DNA of 64,000 bases from JAEUPI01 sp046348365 (GTDB lineage: Bacteria; Pseudomonadota; Gammaproteobacteria; Burkholderiales; Burkholderiaceae_C), in assembly GCA_046348365.1 (NCBI GenBank), contig JAXMEL010000001.1, positions 1,398,946 to 1,462,945 of the forward strand, read 5' to 3'. Of the stretch, positions 45,332 to 54,483 are shown piece after piece. The notes beneath the pieces are model-generated. The model searched no databases and was not told where the DNA came from. It saw only the letters and a list, made by a program, of their open reading frames with translations. Within the stretch, counting starts at the first letter, position 1. Every line of letters starts with the position of its first letter. A program made the translations under genes and the position numbers.

Positions 45332-46863
45332 ATTCGGCTGCCGGGGCCGGCAAGGCCTCGACGGCCGAAGCACCGCTGCCCGCGCTGCGCGTACGTGAGC
45401 TGAGCAAACGCTACGGGACCCATCTCGCGCTCGCGCCGGTCAGCCTGGAGTTCATGCCCGGCCGCGTGCACGTGCTGTTCGGGGAGAACGGCGCCGGCAA
45501 ATCCACGCTCATTTCGATGATTGCCGGCGCCAACGAGCCGAGCACCGGCACGATCGAGATCGGCGCGCACGGCGGTTCGTTCCGCTCGGTCAGCGAGGCG
45601 CGGGCTCACGGCGTGCGGGCCGTGTTTCAGGAGTTCTCGCTGATCCCTCACCTGACGGTGGCCGAGAACATCGCGCTCGGCGAGGAGCCGATCGGGCCGA
45701 TCGGGCTGCTGTCGCGATCCGCCGCACGAGCACAGGCGAGGCGCGTGATCGAGGAGCTGGGATTCGACTTGCAGCCGGATACGCCCGTCGACCAGCTCGC
45801 GCGCGGCAAGCAGCAGATGGTGGAGATCTGCAAGGCGGTTCGGCATGACCCGCGCGTGCTGATCCTCGACGAGCCGACCGCATCGCTTTCCGAGCACGAT
45901 ACGAAGGCGCTGTTCGCGCTCATCGGTCGGTTGCGCGACCAGGGCACGGCGATCATCTACATCACGCATCGCATGCACGAGATCCCGCTGATCGGCGACG
46001 AGGTGACCGTCCTGCGCGACGGCTGTCTGGTCGCGACGGTGCCCGCCGATACGCCGGAGTCCAGGCTGGTCGAGCTGATGACGGGCCGTGCGCTGTCGGA
46101 CATCTATCCTGCCTCCGTGCCCGTCGCGGCCAACGCGCAGGTGCGACTCGCCTTGCGCGGGCTGTACACAGCCGACGAATCGGTGGTCGACGCGAGCCTG
46201 GAGGTGCGCTCCGGCGAGATCGTCGGCGTCGCCGGCCTGGTCGGTTGCGGCAAGAGCGAACTCGCACAGGCGTGCTTCGGCCTGCGGCGGATTTCTGCGG
46301 GCGAACTGTTCGTCGACGGGCAGCGCAGGAGATTTCGCCACCCGGCGCAAGCCATCTCTGCGGGGGTGTGGTACTCGCCGGCAGACCGCAAGCGCGATGG
46401 TCTGGTGATGATGCGCCCGGCGCGCGAGAACATGTCGCTGTCTTCGCTGTCGTTCGGACACCTGTCGGGGCGCCTCCTGCGCCGACGCCGCGAAGCCGAG
46501 CTCGTCGGCCAGGTCTCGCGCAAGGTCGACTTCCCGATCGGCCGCATGGGTGAAGCCGTGAGCAACTTCTCGGGCGGCAACCAGCAGAAGGCGCTGCTCG
46601 CCCGAGGGCTCGGCCAGGCAGTGGGCGTCTACGTGTTCGACGAGCCGACCGTCGGCGTCGACATGGGCGCGCGGCATTCGATCTACGAGTATCTGGCCGG
46701 CCTCAGCGCCAACGGCGCCGCCATCCTGCTGGTGTCGTCGGACCTGCCCGAGCTGCTCGGCCTGACGCACCGCCTGCTCGTGATGAGGGGCGGACGGCTC
46801 GCTGCAGCATTCCAGCGCGGCGACTACGACGAACAGCGCATCCTCGAGCAGTTCTTCGACTAA
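45328..46863 (+). CDS. Ribose-type (CUT2) ABC importer ATPase
   Basis: A 511-residue double ATPase like RbsA/XylG. The first domain has Walker A GENGAGKST (about residue 53), LARGKQQMV and LILDEPTASLSEHD; the second has GLVGCGKSE, FSGGNQQKALLARGL and VYVFDEPTVGVDMGA. GTG start at 45328 overlaps the binding-protein stop (GTGA). Energises uptake by the following permease. Confidence 0.92.
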   Translation: MNSAAGAGKASTAEAPLPALRVRELSKRYGTHLALAPVSLEFMPGRVHVLFGENGAGKSTLISMIAGANEPSTGTIEIGAHGGSFRSVSEARAHGVRAVFQEFSLIPHLTVAENIALGEEPIGPIGLLSRSAARAQARRVIEELGFDLQPDTPVDQLARGKQQMVEICKAVRHDPRVLILDEPTASLSEHDTKALFALIGRLRDQGTAIIYITHRMHEIPLIGDEVTVLRDGCLVATVPADTPESRLVELMTGRALSDIYPASVPVAANAQVRLALRGLYTADESVVDASLEVRSGEIVGVAGLVGCGKSELAQACFGLRRISAGELFVDGQRRRFRHPAQAISAGVWYSPADRKRDGLVMMRPARENMSLSSLSFGHLSGRLLRRRREAELVGQVSRKVDFPIGRMGEAVSNFSGGNQQKALLARGLGQAVGVYVFDEPTVGVDMGARHSIYEYLAGLSANGAAILLVSSDLPELLGLTHRLLVMRGGRLAAAFQRGDYDEQRILEQFFD

Positions 46864-46885
46864 GAGCCCCGCCCTGTCCGCATCG

Positions 46886-47887
46886 ATGCCTCCGCTCGCC
46901 CCCGCTCGACCCTCGCTTCCCGCGTCCGCCTCGGCTTGGAAGCGGCTGATTCGGCATCGCGAAGCCATCGTGCTGCCGGCACTCTTCGTGCTCGCCGTCA
47001 CCGTGTTCGCGCTCGGAGCGCCCGGCTTCCTGAGCACCGACAACCTGATCAACGTGTCGCGACAATCGGTGTACCTGATGATCGTGTCGCTGGCGCAGCT
47101 CGTGGTGCTGATCGGCGGCGGCCTCGATCTCTCGGTCGGCACGGTGGTTGCACTGTCGTCGGTGGTCGGCGCGACCGTGATGGCCGCGGCGCACGCCGCC
47201 TGGCCCGACGCGCCGGCTGTGGCCATTGCCGCCGGCAGCGGCGCCGGCCTTGCGAGCGGCATCGTGATCGGACTGATCAACGGCATCGGTACCGCGGTGC
47301 TGAGGATTCCTGCCTTCATGATGACGCTGGGAATGTCCTCGGTGGCATTCGGCCTGACGCTGCTGGTGAGCGGGGGCGTGCCGGTCTCCGGCCTGCCCCC
47401 GGCGTTCGGCGCGATGTTCGGCTTCGGCCGCATCGCGGGGCTTCCGGTGCCCTCCTTGATCGCCGTCGCGCTCGTGATCGTGATCTACGTGCTGCTGGAA
47501 TGGACGCGCTACGGGCGCCACCTGTACGCGACCGGCGGCAACCTTCGCGCGGCCGAGCTGTCGGGCGTGCGCACCACGCGCGTGACCATCGGCGCGTTCG
47601 TGATCGCCGGTGCGCTCGCGGCGCTTTCCGGGCTGCTGCTCACCGCGCGCCTGGACACCGGCGAGTCGAACATCGGCGCCACCCTGCCGCTCGAGTCGAT
47701 CGCCGCATGCGTCATCGCCGGCGTCAGCCTGTCCGGCGGCTTGGGTCGAACGTTCAAGGTCGTGGTCGGCACTTTGCTGATCGTGCTGGTGCAAAACGGC
47801 ATGAACCTGATGCAGATCGGCGCCTATGCCCAGACGATCGCGATCGGCGCGATCCTGATCTTCGCGATGGCGCTGTCGCGGCGCTGA
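46886..47887 (+). CDS. Ribose-type (CUT2) ABC importer permease
   Basis: A 333-residue permease with about ten helices and the RbsC-like blocks VVLIGGGLDLSVGTVVALSSVVGA (about residues 73-96), RYGRHLYATGGNLRAAELSGV (about 208-228) and ESIAACVIAGVSLSGGLGRTFKVVVG. Starts 22 bp after the ATPase gene; last gene of the six-gene operon that starts with the molybdoenzyme. Confidence 0.92.
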   Translation: MPPLAPARPSLPASASAWKRLIRHREAIVLPALFVLAVTVFALGAPGFLSTDNLINVSRQSVYLMIVSLAQLVVLIGGGLDLSVGTVVALSSVVGATVMAAAHAAWPDAPAVAIAAGSGAGLASGIVIGLINGIGTAVLRIPAFMMTLGMSSVAFGLTLLVSGGVPVSGLPPAFGAMFGFGRIAGLPVPSLIAVALVIVIYVLLEWTRYGRHLYATGGNLRAAELSGVRTTRVTIGAFVIAGALAALSGLLLTARLDTGESNIGATLPLESIAACVIAGVSLSGGLGRTFKVVVGTLLIVLVQNGMNLMQIGAYAQTIAIGAILIFAMALSRR

Positions 47888-48482
47888 GCGGCGGCTGACG
47901 ATTCCCGCGCGACTCCACGAATCGCCGAGCCACCGGAGCACAGACCGGTGAATCAGGCTGTGCGGGTGGCCGCACGGCATGGCACCACCGACTTGCCCAC
48001 CGTGTCGGTCGTTCGTCGTAAGCGACGCCCGCCGCCGTGGACAAGTCTCCGAGGCCTCGCGCACAGAAATTCAGACAGCCCCGGCAGAAAGGACGCACGG
48101 GTTCAGTTCTGGATGTCGCTTGACAGCTGTGACGACACAGACCTCGTCACAAACCTCGTCACAGAGCCCCAGAAACGTCGAAGCCCGCTCGGGGCGGGCT
48201 TCGCAACTTTGGGTTATGAGGCTGAAAACCTAACGTGTAGGTCATTAGGTTTGGATCGGAGAACCGATGAACCTCAGCCAGCAATCCAGGGCAACTCTCC
48301 CTATGAAACTCACGCTATTCTGCTATGACTCGTGCGCCGTGACAAGCGGCCGCACGCCAAGGTCCCGGACGTCTGCACTGGTCACAAGAACGCCCTTCGC
48401 CACTTGCGACCGATCACTCGGCAAAGGCGTCGCGCGACCGTTAGGTCTGATCTCGCCAAATGCAATAGAGGCCCGACCGTCA
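47888..48482. other. Intergenic boundary region, 595 bp, no gene recognised
   Basis: Between the importer permease and abiEii (convergent). It contains an 11-bp direct repeat ACCTCGTCACA (48141 and 48153), a GC hairpin at 48179-48202, and an AT-richer dyad AACCTAA-N11-TTAGGTT (48227-48251). Base composition falls compared with the operon to the left, so this is a plausible left border of the accessory region. The longest open frame here has no family features. Confidence 0.5.
48179..48208. terminator. Terminator-like hairpin after the importer operon
   Basis: GAAGCCCGC-TCGG-GGCGGGCTTC forms a 9-10 bp GC stem; on the plus strand it is followed by GCAACTTT, a short T tract. It could end transcription of the six-gene operon or of abiE from the other side. 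Confidence 0.5.
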
Positions 48483-49325
48483 TCAGGAACTGCGGCGACC
48501 TTCCCTCATCAGGGGCTGCAATCGGAACCTCAAATCCTCGATGACCGGCGAAAGGTCGAGAGCAGGAATTCGCGCTCGCAGGCAGTACGCTGTCCACATT
48601 TGTTTGAGCGTCTTGTCGGCTGCGGCCTCGGGGCCGAAGGCAAGCGGAATGCGCATCGGCGACTCCGCCCCGTTGAAGCGACTCGCGATGGCGCGCACAG
48701 CTACCGCTGGCCTGAAATCCTTGAACCGAAGTAGGCGACGAAGGTCAAGGTAGGACTTCGGGCGCAGATGGGTCACGCCAGACCGGGCGAGTTGGTAAAC
48801 CAGGTCGGCAAGCAGAACCTCCGGCGCGCACGCCATCGGGCGAGACGGATCCGTCTCGTTCAGCGTTGGCGGAAACCTCAAGTCAGAGGGCTCGACCTCC
48901 GGTACGGGATCCTCGCTGATGCGCACTCGGATCGGGCACACAGACTCACCCAAGCGCGCCGTCACCCGCGCCTCGACCATGCACGGTTCTCCTCGGCTCG
49001 ACGCTTGCCTCAGTTCCGCCGCGGGCTCGAACACAAGTCCATCAGACCCGTCCACGCTCGCCACGTCAGCAAGGGCGCCGGCCAAGTCCTTGGCGTCGAG
49101 TCCGGCGCGCCGCACCAATTCGGCCGTCCACACGCGCGGTACCCCGGCCGGTTCGAGCGCGTGAAGGATGAGATCTCCGTACAGGAGCAGATTCGCGCGG
49201 TGTCCCGACTGCTCGAGACGCTGTGTGAAGCGCTCAGCAACATACCAATTCATCATCGCCCCGAATTGCACGTCTGCGCGACGAGCCTCTACGAGAAGAA
49301 GGCGACCTACTTCGTCGGCAGTCAC
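48483..49325 (-). CDS. AbiEii-type nucleotidyltransferase toxin
   Basis: A 280-residue toxin-like protein of a type IV toxin-antitoxin system. It starts with GTG 49325 overlapping the abiEi stop (GTGA). Seen: FGAMMNWYVAERFTQRLEQSGHRANLLLYGDLILHAL (about residues 18-55) and the C-terminal FGPEAAADKTLKQMWTAYCLRARIPALDLSPVIEDLRFRLQPL, both typical of AbiEii. The expected KGG...TxDxD active-site region is poorly conserved (LLLYGDLILHAL, then VWTAEL), so activity is doubtful. Its upstream antitoxin gene is split by an IS4 element. Confidence 0.78.
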   Translation of the reverse strand: MTADEVGRLLLVEARRADVQFGAMMNWYVAERFTQRLEQSGHRANLLLYGDLILHALEPAGVPRVWTAELVRRAGLDAKDLAGALADVASVDGSDGLVFEPAAELRQASSRGEPCMVEARVTARLGESVCPIRVRISEDPVPEVEPSDLRFPPTLNETDPSRPMACAPEVLLADLVYQLARSGVTHLRPKSYLDLRRLLRFKDFRPAVAVRAIASRFNGAESPMRIPLAFGPEAAADKTLKQMWTAYCLRARIPALDLSPVIEDLRFRLQPLMREGRRSS

Positions 49326-49452
49326 GTCTGGAATGCAATTCGCATGTACGGGCTCATAACCTCGCACATGCCGTGTCTCTGGGCATGCACCCAAACGTCA
49401 TCGCTGGCGGCAAGCCCGAGTCGCCGAGCCTCCGTGAGCGCCTGGACTGCAA

Positions 49453-49462
49453 CGTCTAGACC
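49453..49462. repeat. Target-site duplication of the IS4 element (left copy)
   Basis: CGTCTAGACC directly left of the element; identical copy at 50891-50900 directly right of it. A 10-bp duplication is in the range for IS4-family elements. Confidence 0.9.
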
Positions 49463-50890
49463 CAATACTGTTCAGATAGAAATCGGCGTGTCAGAATCCG
49501 GTTCCGTCCTGACCACGAGGGGCGGAGCGGATGGCGAGAACCCGAAAGGCGTTGCCGGAGAAGGTCGACGTTGCGCACCTGATCAGCACTGGCGTGCTGG
49601 CCAGCGTGTGCCCGCGACCGCTGATCGACGAGGTACTTGAAGAGACGGGACGAGGCAGTCAGCGCAATCGGCTGCTTCCGGCGCCGGCAGTCGTGTACTA
49701 CGTGATGGCGCTGGCGCTGTGGCGCGAGGCGCCGCTGGAGGAGGTGCTGCGCGTGGTGTGCGAGGCCTTGTCGCTCGGTGGCGGCCAGGCCGAGCGGTGC
49801 AGGTAGCGCAAGTCGGCGATCTCGCAGGCGCGAACGCGACTCAGGCGGAAGTGATGCGGCTGGCCGAGCGTGTGCTGCGCCCGCTGGCGGCGCCCGATGC
49901 GCCGGGAGCGTGGTATCGCGGCTGGCGCGTCATGGCGCTGGACGGCAGCGGCATGGACGTCGCCGACAGGCCAACGCCGAGTTCTTCGGCTATCCGACGG
50001 CTACGCGCGGCCAGAGCGCCTTCCGCAGGCGCGTGTACTCGGCCTGGTCGAATGCGGCACGCATGCACCTCACGGCGGCCGACATCGCCACCCACGCGCA
50101 CAGCGAGAAGGCGACAGCGCCGAGCGGCTACCGGGCTGGCTCGACATGAGCATGCCGACCAGGGCTTTTACAGCTTCAAGCTGTGGCAAATCGCCAGCGC
50201 CACCGGCGCGGCGCTGCAGCGGTGAAACCACACTGAAGCTGCCGGCGCAGGAGGTGTTGCCCGACGGTTCGTACCTGAGCACCGTCTACGACAGTACCGA
50301 CACCGCGCAAGCACGGCGTCACAGTACGCGTAGTCGAGTACGAGTTGGACGGCTCGGCCACCGCGACGCAAGACAGCTATCGGCTGCGCCTTCAACGTGC
50401 TCGATGCGAGCCAGGCGCCGGCCGAGGAGTTGGCAACGCTATCCTGAAGCGCTGGGAGATCGAGGGCGTGTTCAGCAGTTCAAGACGCACCTGCGCGCCC
50501 AGCAGTACCGTGCTGCGCAGCAAGACGCCCGATCTGGTACAGCAGGAGCTGTGGGGCCTGTTGCTCGCGCACTTCGCAGGTGCGGCTGATTGATGGCGCA
50601 AGCTGCGTGGGATCGCGGCTTGGACCCGGACCGCCTGAGCTTCAGCCATGCGGTGCGCGTGATCAAACGGAAAATGCCGCAGGCCGCGGCCCTTCCCCCC
50701 TGAGCGGCTGCCAAGTTGGCGCGCAGCGCTGCTCGCCGAGATCGCCAGCGGCAAATGCGTCAGCAGCCGCGGCCGCTTCAACCCGCGTGGCGTCAAGCGC
50801 AAGATGAGCAACTTTCAGGTTCGGCACCGAGGCGCCAAGCTGCATCAGCGACATCAGCCCGTACCCCGAATATGTATCTGAACAGTATTG
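49463..50890 (+). mobile_element. IS4-family insertion sequence, 1,428 bp
   Basis: Ends are the perfect 16-bp inverted repeat CAATACTGTTCAGATA (49463-49478) and its reverse complement (50875-50890), flanked by a 10-bp target duplication. It interrupts abiEi. Its transposase is frameshifted, so this copy cannot move itself unless the shifts are sequence errors. Confidence 0.9.
49531..50593 (+). pseudogene. IS4-family transposase, multiple frameshifts
   Basis: The N-terminus (49531-49803) reads PEKVDVAHLISTGVLASVCPRPLIDEVLEETGRG...LPAPAVVYYVMALALWREAPLEEVLRVVCEAL, the IS4 N-terminal domain. Later pieces appear in other frames: VAQVGDLAGANATQAEVM (49803 on), FGYPTATRGQSAF and ARVLGLVECGTHA (49985-50060), and a C-terminal RWEIEGVFSS near 50450 with DLVQQELWGLLLAHFA at 50525-50575. 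At least four frame changes occur in about 1 kb. Confidence 0.85.
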
Positions 50891-51335
50891 CGTCTAGACC
50901 GACTTTGTTGCGAGCCTTGAAGCAATCAACCACGGTCCGACCGACTGTGGTGACTCGCATATCGGTGCCTTCAATGACCTGCGAAACGACACCGTCTTTG
51001 AGCGTCTCGGCGCTGCATCGAACGACCTCCAGGGGTATGTCCACCTTGGGGCGACGATCGTGATGGCCGATGCTGATCCAAACTTCTGCGGGCGCATCCA
51101 GCATTCCATGGAGATGGAGCGCGCTCATGTGGCTGAAGACCGTGCCGGGCCGCGCTAACGCGATCGTCAACTCATCACGATGCGGTGACCACTCGGCCGC
51201 CGGACCTGCGTAGGCGCCGCGACCAAGTTTGATTAGGTCTCCGGTGTCCACCCGATATCGGATGGCTCCAACGCCCAGCGCGCCAGAGTCCCCGCCTGGA
51301 GGCACTTCACCAACGAGTTTGGTTCGCTTTGGCAT

Positions 51336-51707
51336 TGAACTCCCAGCACCGATGCCACTCCGGCTCAGTGTCGTATTTTATTCACATTGTACGACGTTAT
51401 GCGCCCATGCCCGTCTGAAGCACCGGGTTTGTTTTTGATAGTGCAGGTTGAGCGGTCCTTTGCGCCATCAACCGGTGGCTTCTGCGCCCCCAAAGTAACG
51501 GAATGTCGAAACACCAGCTCACTGCGCATTACCCAGCCGCCGTCGTCGAGGTTCGCGCCCGGGCACCTTAGTCCCACCCATTAGGGCGAGGCGAAGTTCG
51601 CCTCACGGAATGCCACTGCCATCGGGCGGCGGCATCCGTAGCCCACCGCTCCGAGTCATGTCGCCGGAATTCGAACCCGGCTCGGCAGGGCTTGGTCTTG
51701 TCTGCCA
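51336..51707. other. 372-bp gene-poor stretch upstream of abiEi
   Basis: AT-rich patch at 51365-51445, likely the abiE promoter region on the minus strand. At about 51663-51682 there is an isolated T-arm-like string (CCGGAATTCGAACCCGG), without a full cloverleaf. Nothing else supported. Confidence 0.4.
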
Positions 51708-52880
51708 ATGCATCCATCGCACATGGAAGCTACCAACAAATCTCCAAACGACCCTCCTGCCCACGAAGTCACGCATGCGGGACAGAGGCTGCTCGGTGCC
51801 GTGGACGCGCCGATCGACTTGGACGGCGCAGTGCCGGCTAGTCGCCAAGCCAGGAACTGTGTCCTCCAAGGCGCGAAGGTCTACCCGTCCGTCGTGTCGC
51901 CCGATTGGGGCACCGAAGCAGTCGAAGTGCACAACTCGCTGCGACGTGTGTCTGAACAGAACCCTCGACTGAACACATTGCCAAGTTCCAGCGAAGTCTC
52001 TGCCACCTATGAGGCCTTTGCCCAGCCACTGAAGTCGAACCTGTCGCGCGAGGTCGCTGCCCAGGTCGATGCCGCCATGGGCGCGATCATCGTGGCGGAG
52101 GCGTCGGTAGCGCGAACTGTTCCGGCCGCGGTCACTGCTGCCTACCGAACCCTGCACCAGTCCGGCACTGCGAGACGTGGTCGTCATGCCGACTGGGCCG
52201 AGTTGCTGGGACAACTCCCTCTTTCGCTTGAAGCTGCCGAGGCCTGGGAGCAAAGGGAAACTGAACCGGGCATTGCTCGCTTCGTTGCGGCCCTCAGCTC
52301 GGCTTTGCGCACTCCGCCACTCGCGCCGAATGAGCTGGTCCAGCCGGGCAGCGGTGCGCGGGGCGAAGTGGACGACCCGGAGTACGTCGAGGTCGAACGG
52401 GGTCCGGGTACGGGCCACGGTCGGCGCTCCGATGCCGATGCCGACGTCGACGCATCTCGCGACGATGAAGACGAAAAGGACGCCCCCGCGAGTCTCGTTG
52501 GCTGGCTGCGCGGGCGCGCGGATCTCTCAGGCTACCTCAGCCGTTTCGGGGTCGAGGGCCGGTGGGAAAGGCAAACCAAGGCTGAGCTGACCGCCGTTTG
52601 CAAGGGCGTCCGCGAGGCGCTGGCCCCCGACCACCCGGATCGGCATTTCGCCTTCTTCGCGACGGTCTGCCTGGGCACCTCGCTTCCTGCGCGGCGGAGT
52701 TCGGAGATCAAGCTCTCCAAGAACACCGACTTGTGGATCGACGTGCACATCGGAGCGATCCGCTGGTACCTCCTGCGACTGCTCGATGCCGAGCGCGCGA
52801 GCCAGAAGCCGCTGGAGACCATCGACGAGCATCACCTCGTCGACATCTGGTTGCCAGTGTTGGCGCCGACCGAAAACTGA
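51708..52880 (+). CDS. Hypothetical protein truncated by the IS21 element
   Basis: A 390-residue frame with no family I can name. The first two thirds are low in conserved features and contain an acidic linker (ASRDDEDEKDAPAS, about residues 255-268). The last third (GWLRGRADLSGYLSRFGVEGRW... CLGTSLPARRSSEIKLSKNTDLWIDVHIGAIRWYLLRLLDAERAS) looks like a folded domain. The final five codons (APTEN-stop) lie inside the IS21 left end, so the true C-terminus is lost. Two ATGs (51708, 51723) are possible; neither has a clear ribosome-binding site. Confidence 0.5.
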   Translation: MHPSHMEATNKSPNDPPAHEVTHAGQRLLGAVDAPIDLDGAVPASRQARNCVLQGAKVYPSVVSPDWGTEAVEVHNSLRRVSEQNPRLNTLPSSSEVSATYEAFAQPLKSNLSREVAAQVDAAMGAIIVAEASVARTVPAAVTAAYRTLHQSGTARRGRHADWAELLGQLPLSLEAAEAWEQRETEPGIARFVAALSSALRTPPLAPNELVQPGSGARGEVDDPEYVEVERGPGTGHGRRSDADADVDASRDDEDEKDAPASLVGWLRGRADLSGYLSRFGVEGRWERQTKAELTAVCKGVREALAPDHPDRHFAFFATVCLGTSLPARRSSEIKLSKNTDLWIDVHIGAIRWYLLRLLDAERASQKPLETIDEHHLVDIWLPVLAPTEN

Positions 52881-52974
52881 GCCACTTCTGAAAGTCGTGC
52901 CGACCCAAAACTGAGCCAGGTGTTCAACCTACCCTGCTGCTTTTTTGTGCAGCGGGGTGCCAGGAGTGATCACC

Positions 52975-54483
52975 ATGGATCAGATCGGATGGATTCGTCG
53001 GCTGCACCGCCGCGAGCACAAGAGCGAGCGCGAGATTGCGCGCATCACGGGCTTGTCGCGCAACACCGTCTCGAAGTGGCTGCACGGCGAGCTGGTCGAG
53101 CCGAAGTACCGGCGCGTCGGGCGGCCCAACAAGCTGGCGCCGTATTTCGAGGTCTTGCAGCAGGCGCTGGTTGCCGACGCGAAGCGGCCCCGGCACGAGC
53201 GCCGCACGGCCAAGGCGCTGTACGCGCAGATCAAGGCGCAGGGCTACACCGGCGGCTACACCCGCGTGACCGACCACATCCGGCGCTGGCGCGCCAGTGC
53301 GGGAGCTGCGGCAACGAACGCGTTCGTGCCGCTGGCCTTCGAGCTCGGCGAGGCCTACCAGTTCGACTGGAGCGAGGAAGGCCTGGTGGTGGGCGGCATC
53401 TACTACCGCGCGCAAGTGGCGCACATGAAGCTGTGCGCCAGCCGCGCGTTCTGGCTGGTGGCCTACCCCAGCCAAGGCCACGAGATGCTGTTCGACGCGC
53501 ACAACCGCGGCTTCGCGGCGCTGGGCGGCGTGGCCCGGCGCGGCATCTACGACAACATGAAGACGGCGGTGGACCGCGTCAAGAAGGGCAAGGGCCGCGA
53601 GGTCAATGCGCGCTTCAGCGCGATGTGCGCGCACTACCTGGTCGATGCCGAGTTCTGCAACGTCGCCGCCGGCTGGGAGAAGGGAGTCGTCGAGAAGAAC
53701 GTGCAAGACAGCCGCCGGCGCATCTGGCAGGAGGTGCTCGAGCGGCGCTGGAGCAGCTTCGCCGAACTCAATGCCTGGCTCGGCGAGCGCTGCCGGCAGC
53801 TGTGGAGCGAATTGCGCCACCCCGAGCAGCAGCGCTTCACGGTGGCCGAGATGCTCGAACTCGAGCGCGAACACCTGCTTGAGGTGCGCGCACCGTTCGA
53901 CGGCTACGTGCACAAGCTGGCCCGGGTGTCGAGCACCTGCTTGGTGTCGGTGGCGGGCAACCGCTACTCGGTGCCGTGCGAGCTGGCCGGCCAGACGGTG
54001 AGCACGCGGCTGTACCCGGGCCGCGTGACGATCGTCTTCGACCAAGTGATCGTCGTCGAGCATGAGCGGCTGGCCGACCGGGGCAAGACGGCCTACGACT
54101 GGCAGCACTACGTGCCGCTGCTGCAGCGCAAGCCCGGCGCCTTGCGCAACGGCGCGCCGTTCGCCGACTTGCCCGAGCCGCTGCAGCGGCTGCGCCGCGT
54201 GCTGCTGCGCGAGGACGGCGGCGATCGGCTGATGGCCAAGGTGCTGGCCCTGGTTCCCACGGCCGGACTCGATGCGGTGCTGGTGGCCGTGGAGCTGGCG
54301 CTGGAAGCCGCGCCGCCCTCGGGGCGCGTCAGCGCCGAGCACGTGCTCAACGTGCTGGCGCGGCTGAACGCCGCACCGGTGCCCGAGAGCGCGGCCACGG
54401 CGTTGCGCGCCAAGACGCCGCCCGTGGCTGACACGGCGCGCTACGACGCGCTGCGCGCGACCAAGGAGACTGATCATGCGTGA
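52975..54483 (+). CDS. istA: IS21 transposase IstA
   Basis: A 502-residue DDE transposase. N-terminal helix-turn-helix (HKSEREIARITGLSRNTVSKWLHG, about residues 15-38); the catalytic core begins near FELGEAYQFDWSEEGLVV (first Asp) and continues through YDNMKTAVDRVKKGKGREVNARF and GWEKGVVEKNVQDSRRRIW (Glu). ATG at 52975 follows CAGGAG. Confidence 0.95.
   Translation: MDQIGWIRRLHRREHKSEREIARITGLSRNTVSKWLHGELVEPKYRRVGRPNKLAPYFEVLQQALVADAKRPRHERRTAKALYAQIKAQGYTGGYTRVTDHIRRWRASAGAAATNAFVPLAFELGEAYQFDWSEEGLVVGGIYYRAQVAHMKLCASRAFWLVAYPSQGHEMLFDAHNRGFAALGGVARRGIYDNMKTAVDRVKKGKGREVNARFSAMCAHYLVDAEFCNVAAGWEKGVVEKNVQDSRRRIWQEVLERRWSSFAELNAWLGERCRQLWSELRHPEQQRFTVAEMLELEREHLLEVRAPFDGYVHKLARVSSTCLVSVAGNRYSVPCELAGQTVSTRLYPGRVTIVFDQVIVVEHERLADRGKTAYDWQHYVPLLQRKPGALRNGAPFADLPEPLQRLRRVLLREDGGDRLMAKVLALVPTAGLDAVLVAVELALEAAPPSGRVSAEHVLNVLARLNAAPVPESAATALRAKTPPVADTARYDALRATKETDHA

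Larger units (their letters stand above)
49322..51335 (-). pseudogene. AbiEi-type antitoxin gene split by an IS4 element
   Basis: The 5' part (51335 to 50891) encodes an N-terminal winged helix (VGAIRYRVDTGDLIKLGRGAYAGP) and the antitoxin domain (FSHMSALHLHGMLDAPAEVWISI... TTVGRTVVDCFKARNKVGLD). Removing the IS4 element and one copy of the 10-bp target duplication restores the frame into 49462-49322, which reads VAVQALTEARRLGLAASDDVWVHAQRHG...SPYMRIAFQT, the usual AbiEi C-terminus, ending in GTGA overlap with the toxin gene. With the element in place the protein gains about 30 foreign residues and the coupling to the toxin is lost. Confidence 0.85.

Noticed and set aside
45103..47433. 776-codon minus-strand frame opposite the CUT2 importer
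   Set aside because: Shadow frame; ABC ATPase and permease motifs lie on the plus strand.
51708..52880. Annotating the hypothetical gene as a phage integrase or conjugation protein
   Set aside because: No catalytic motif could be identified, and its C-terminus is replaced by IS21 sequence.
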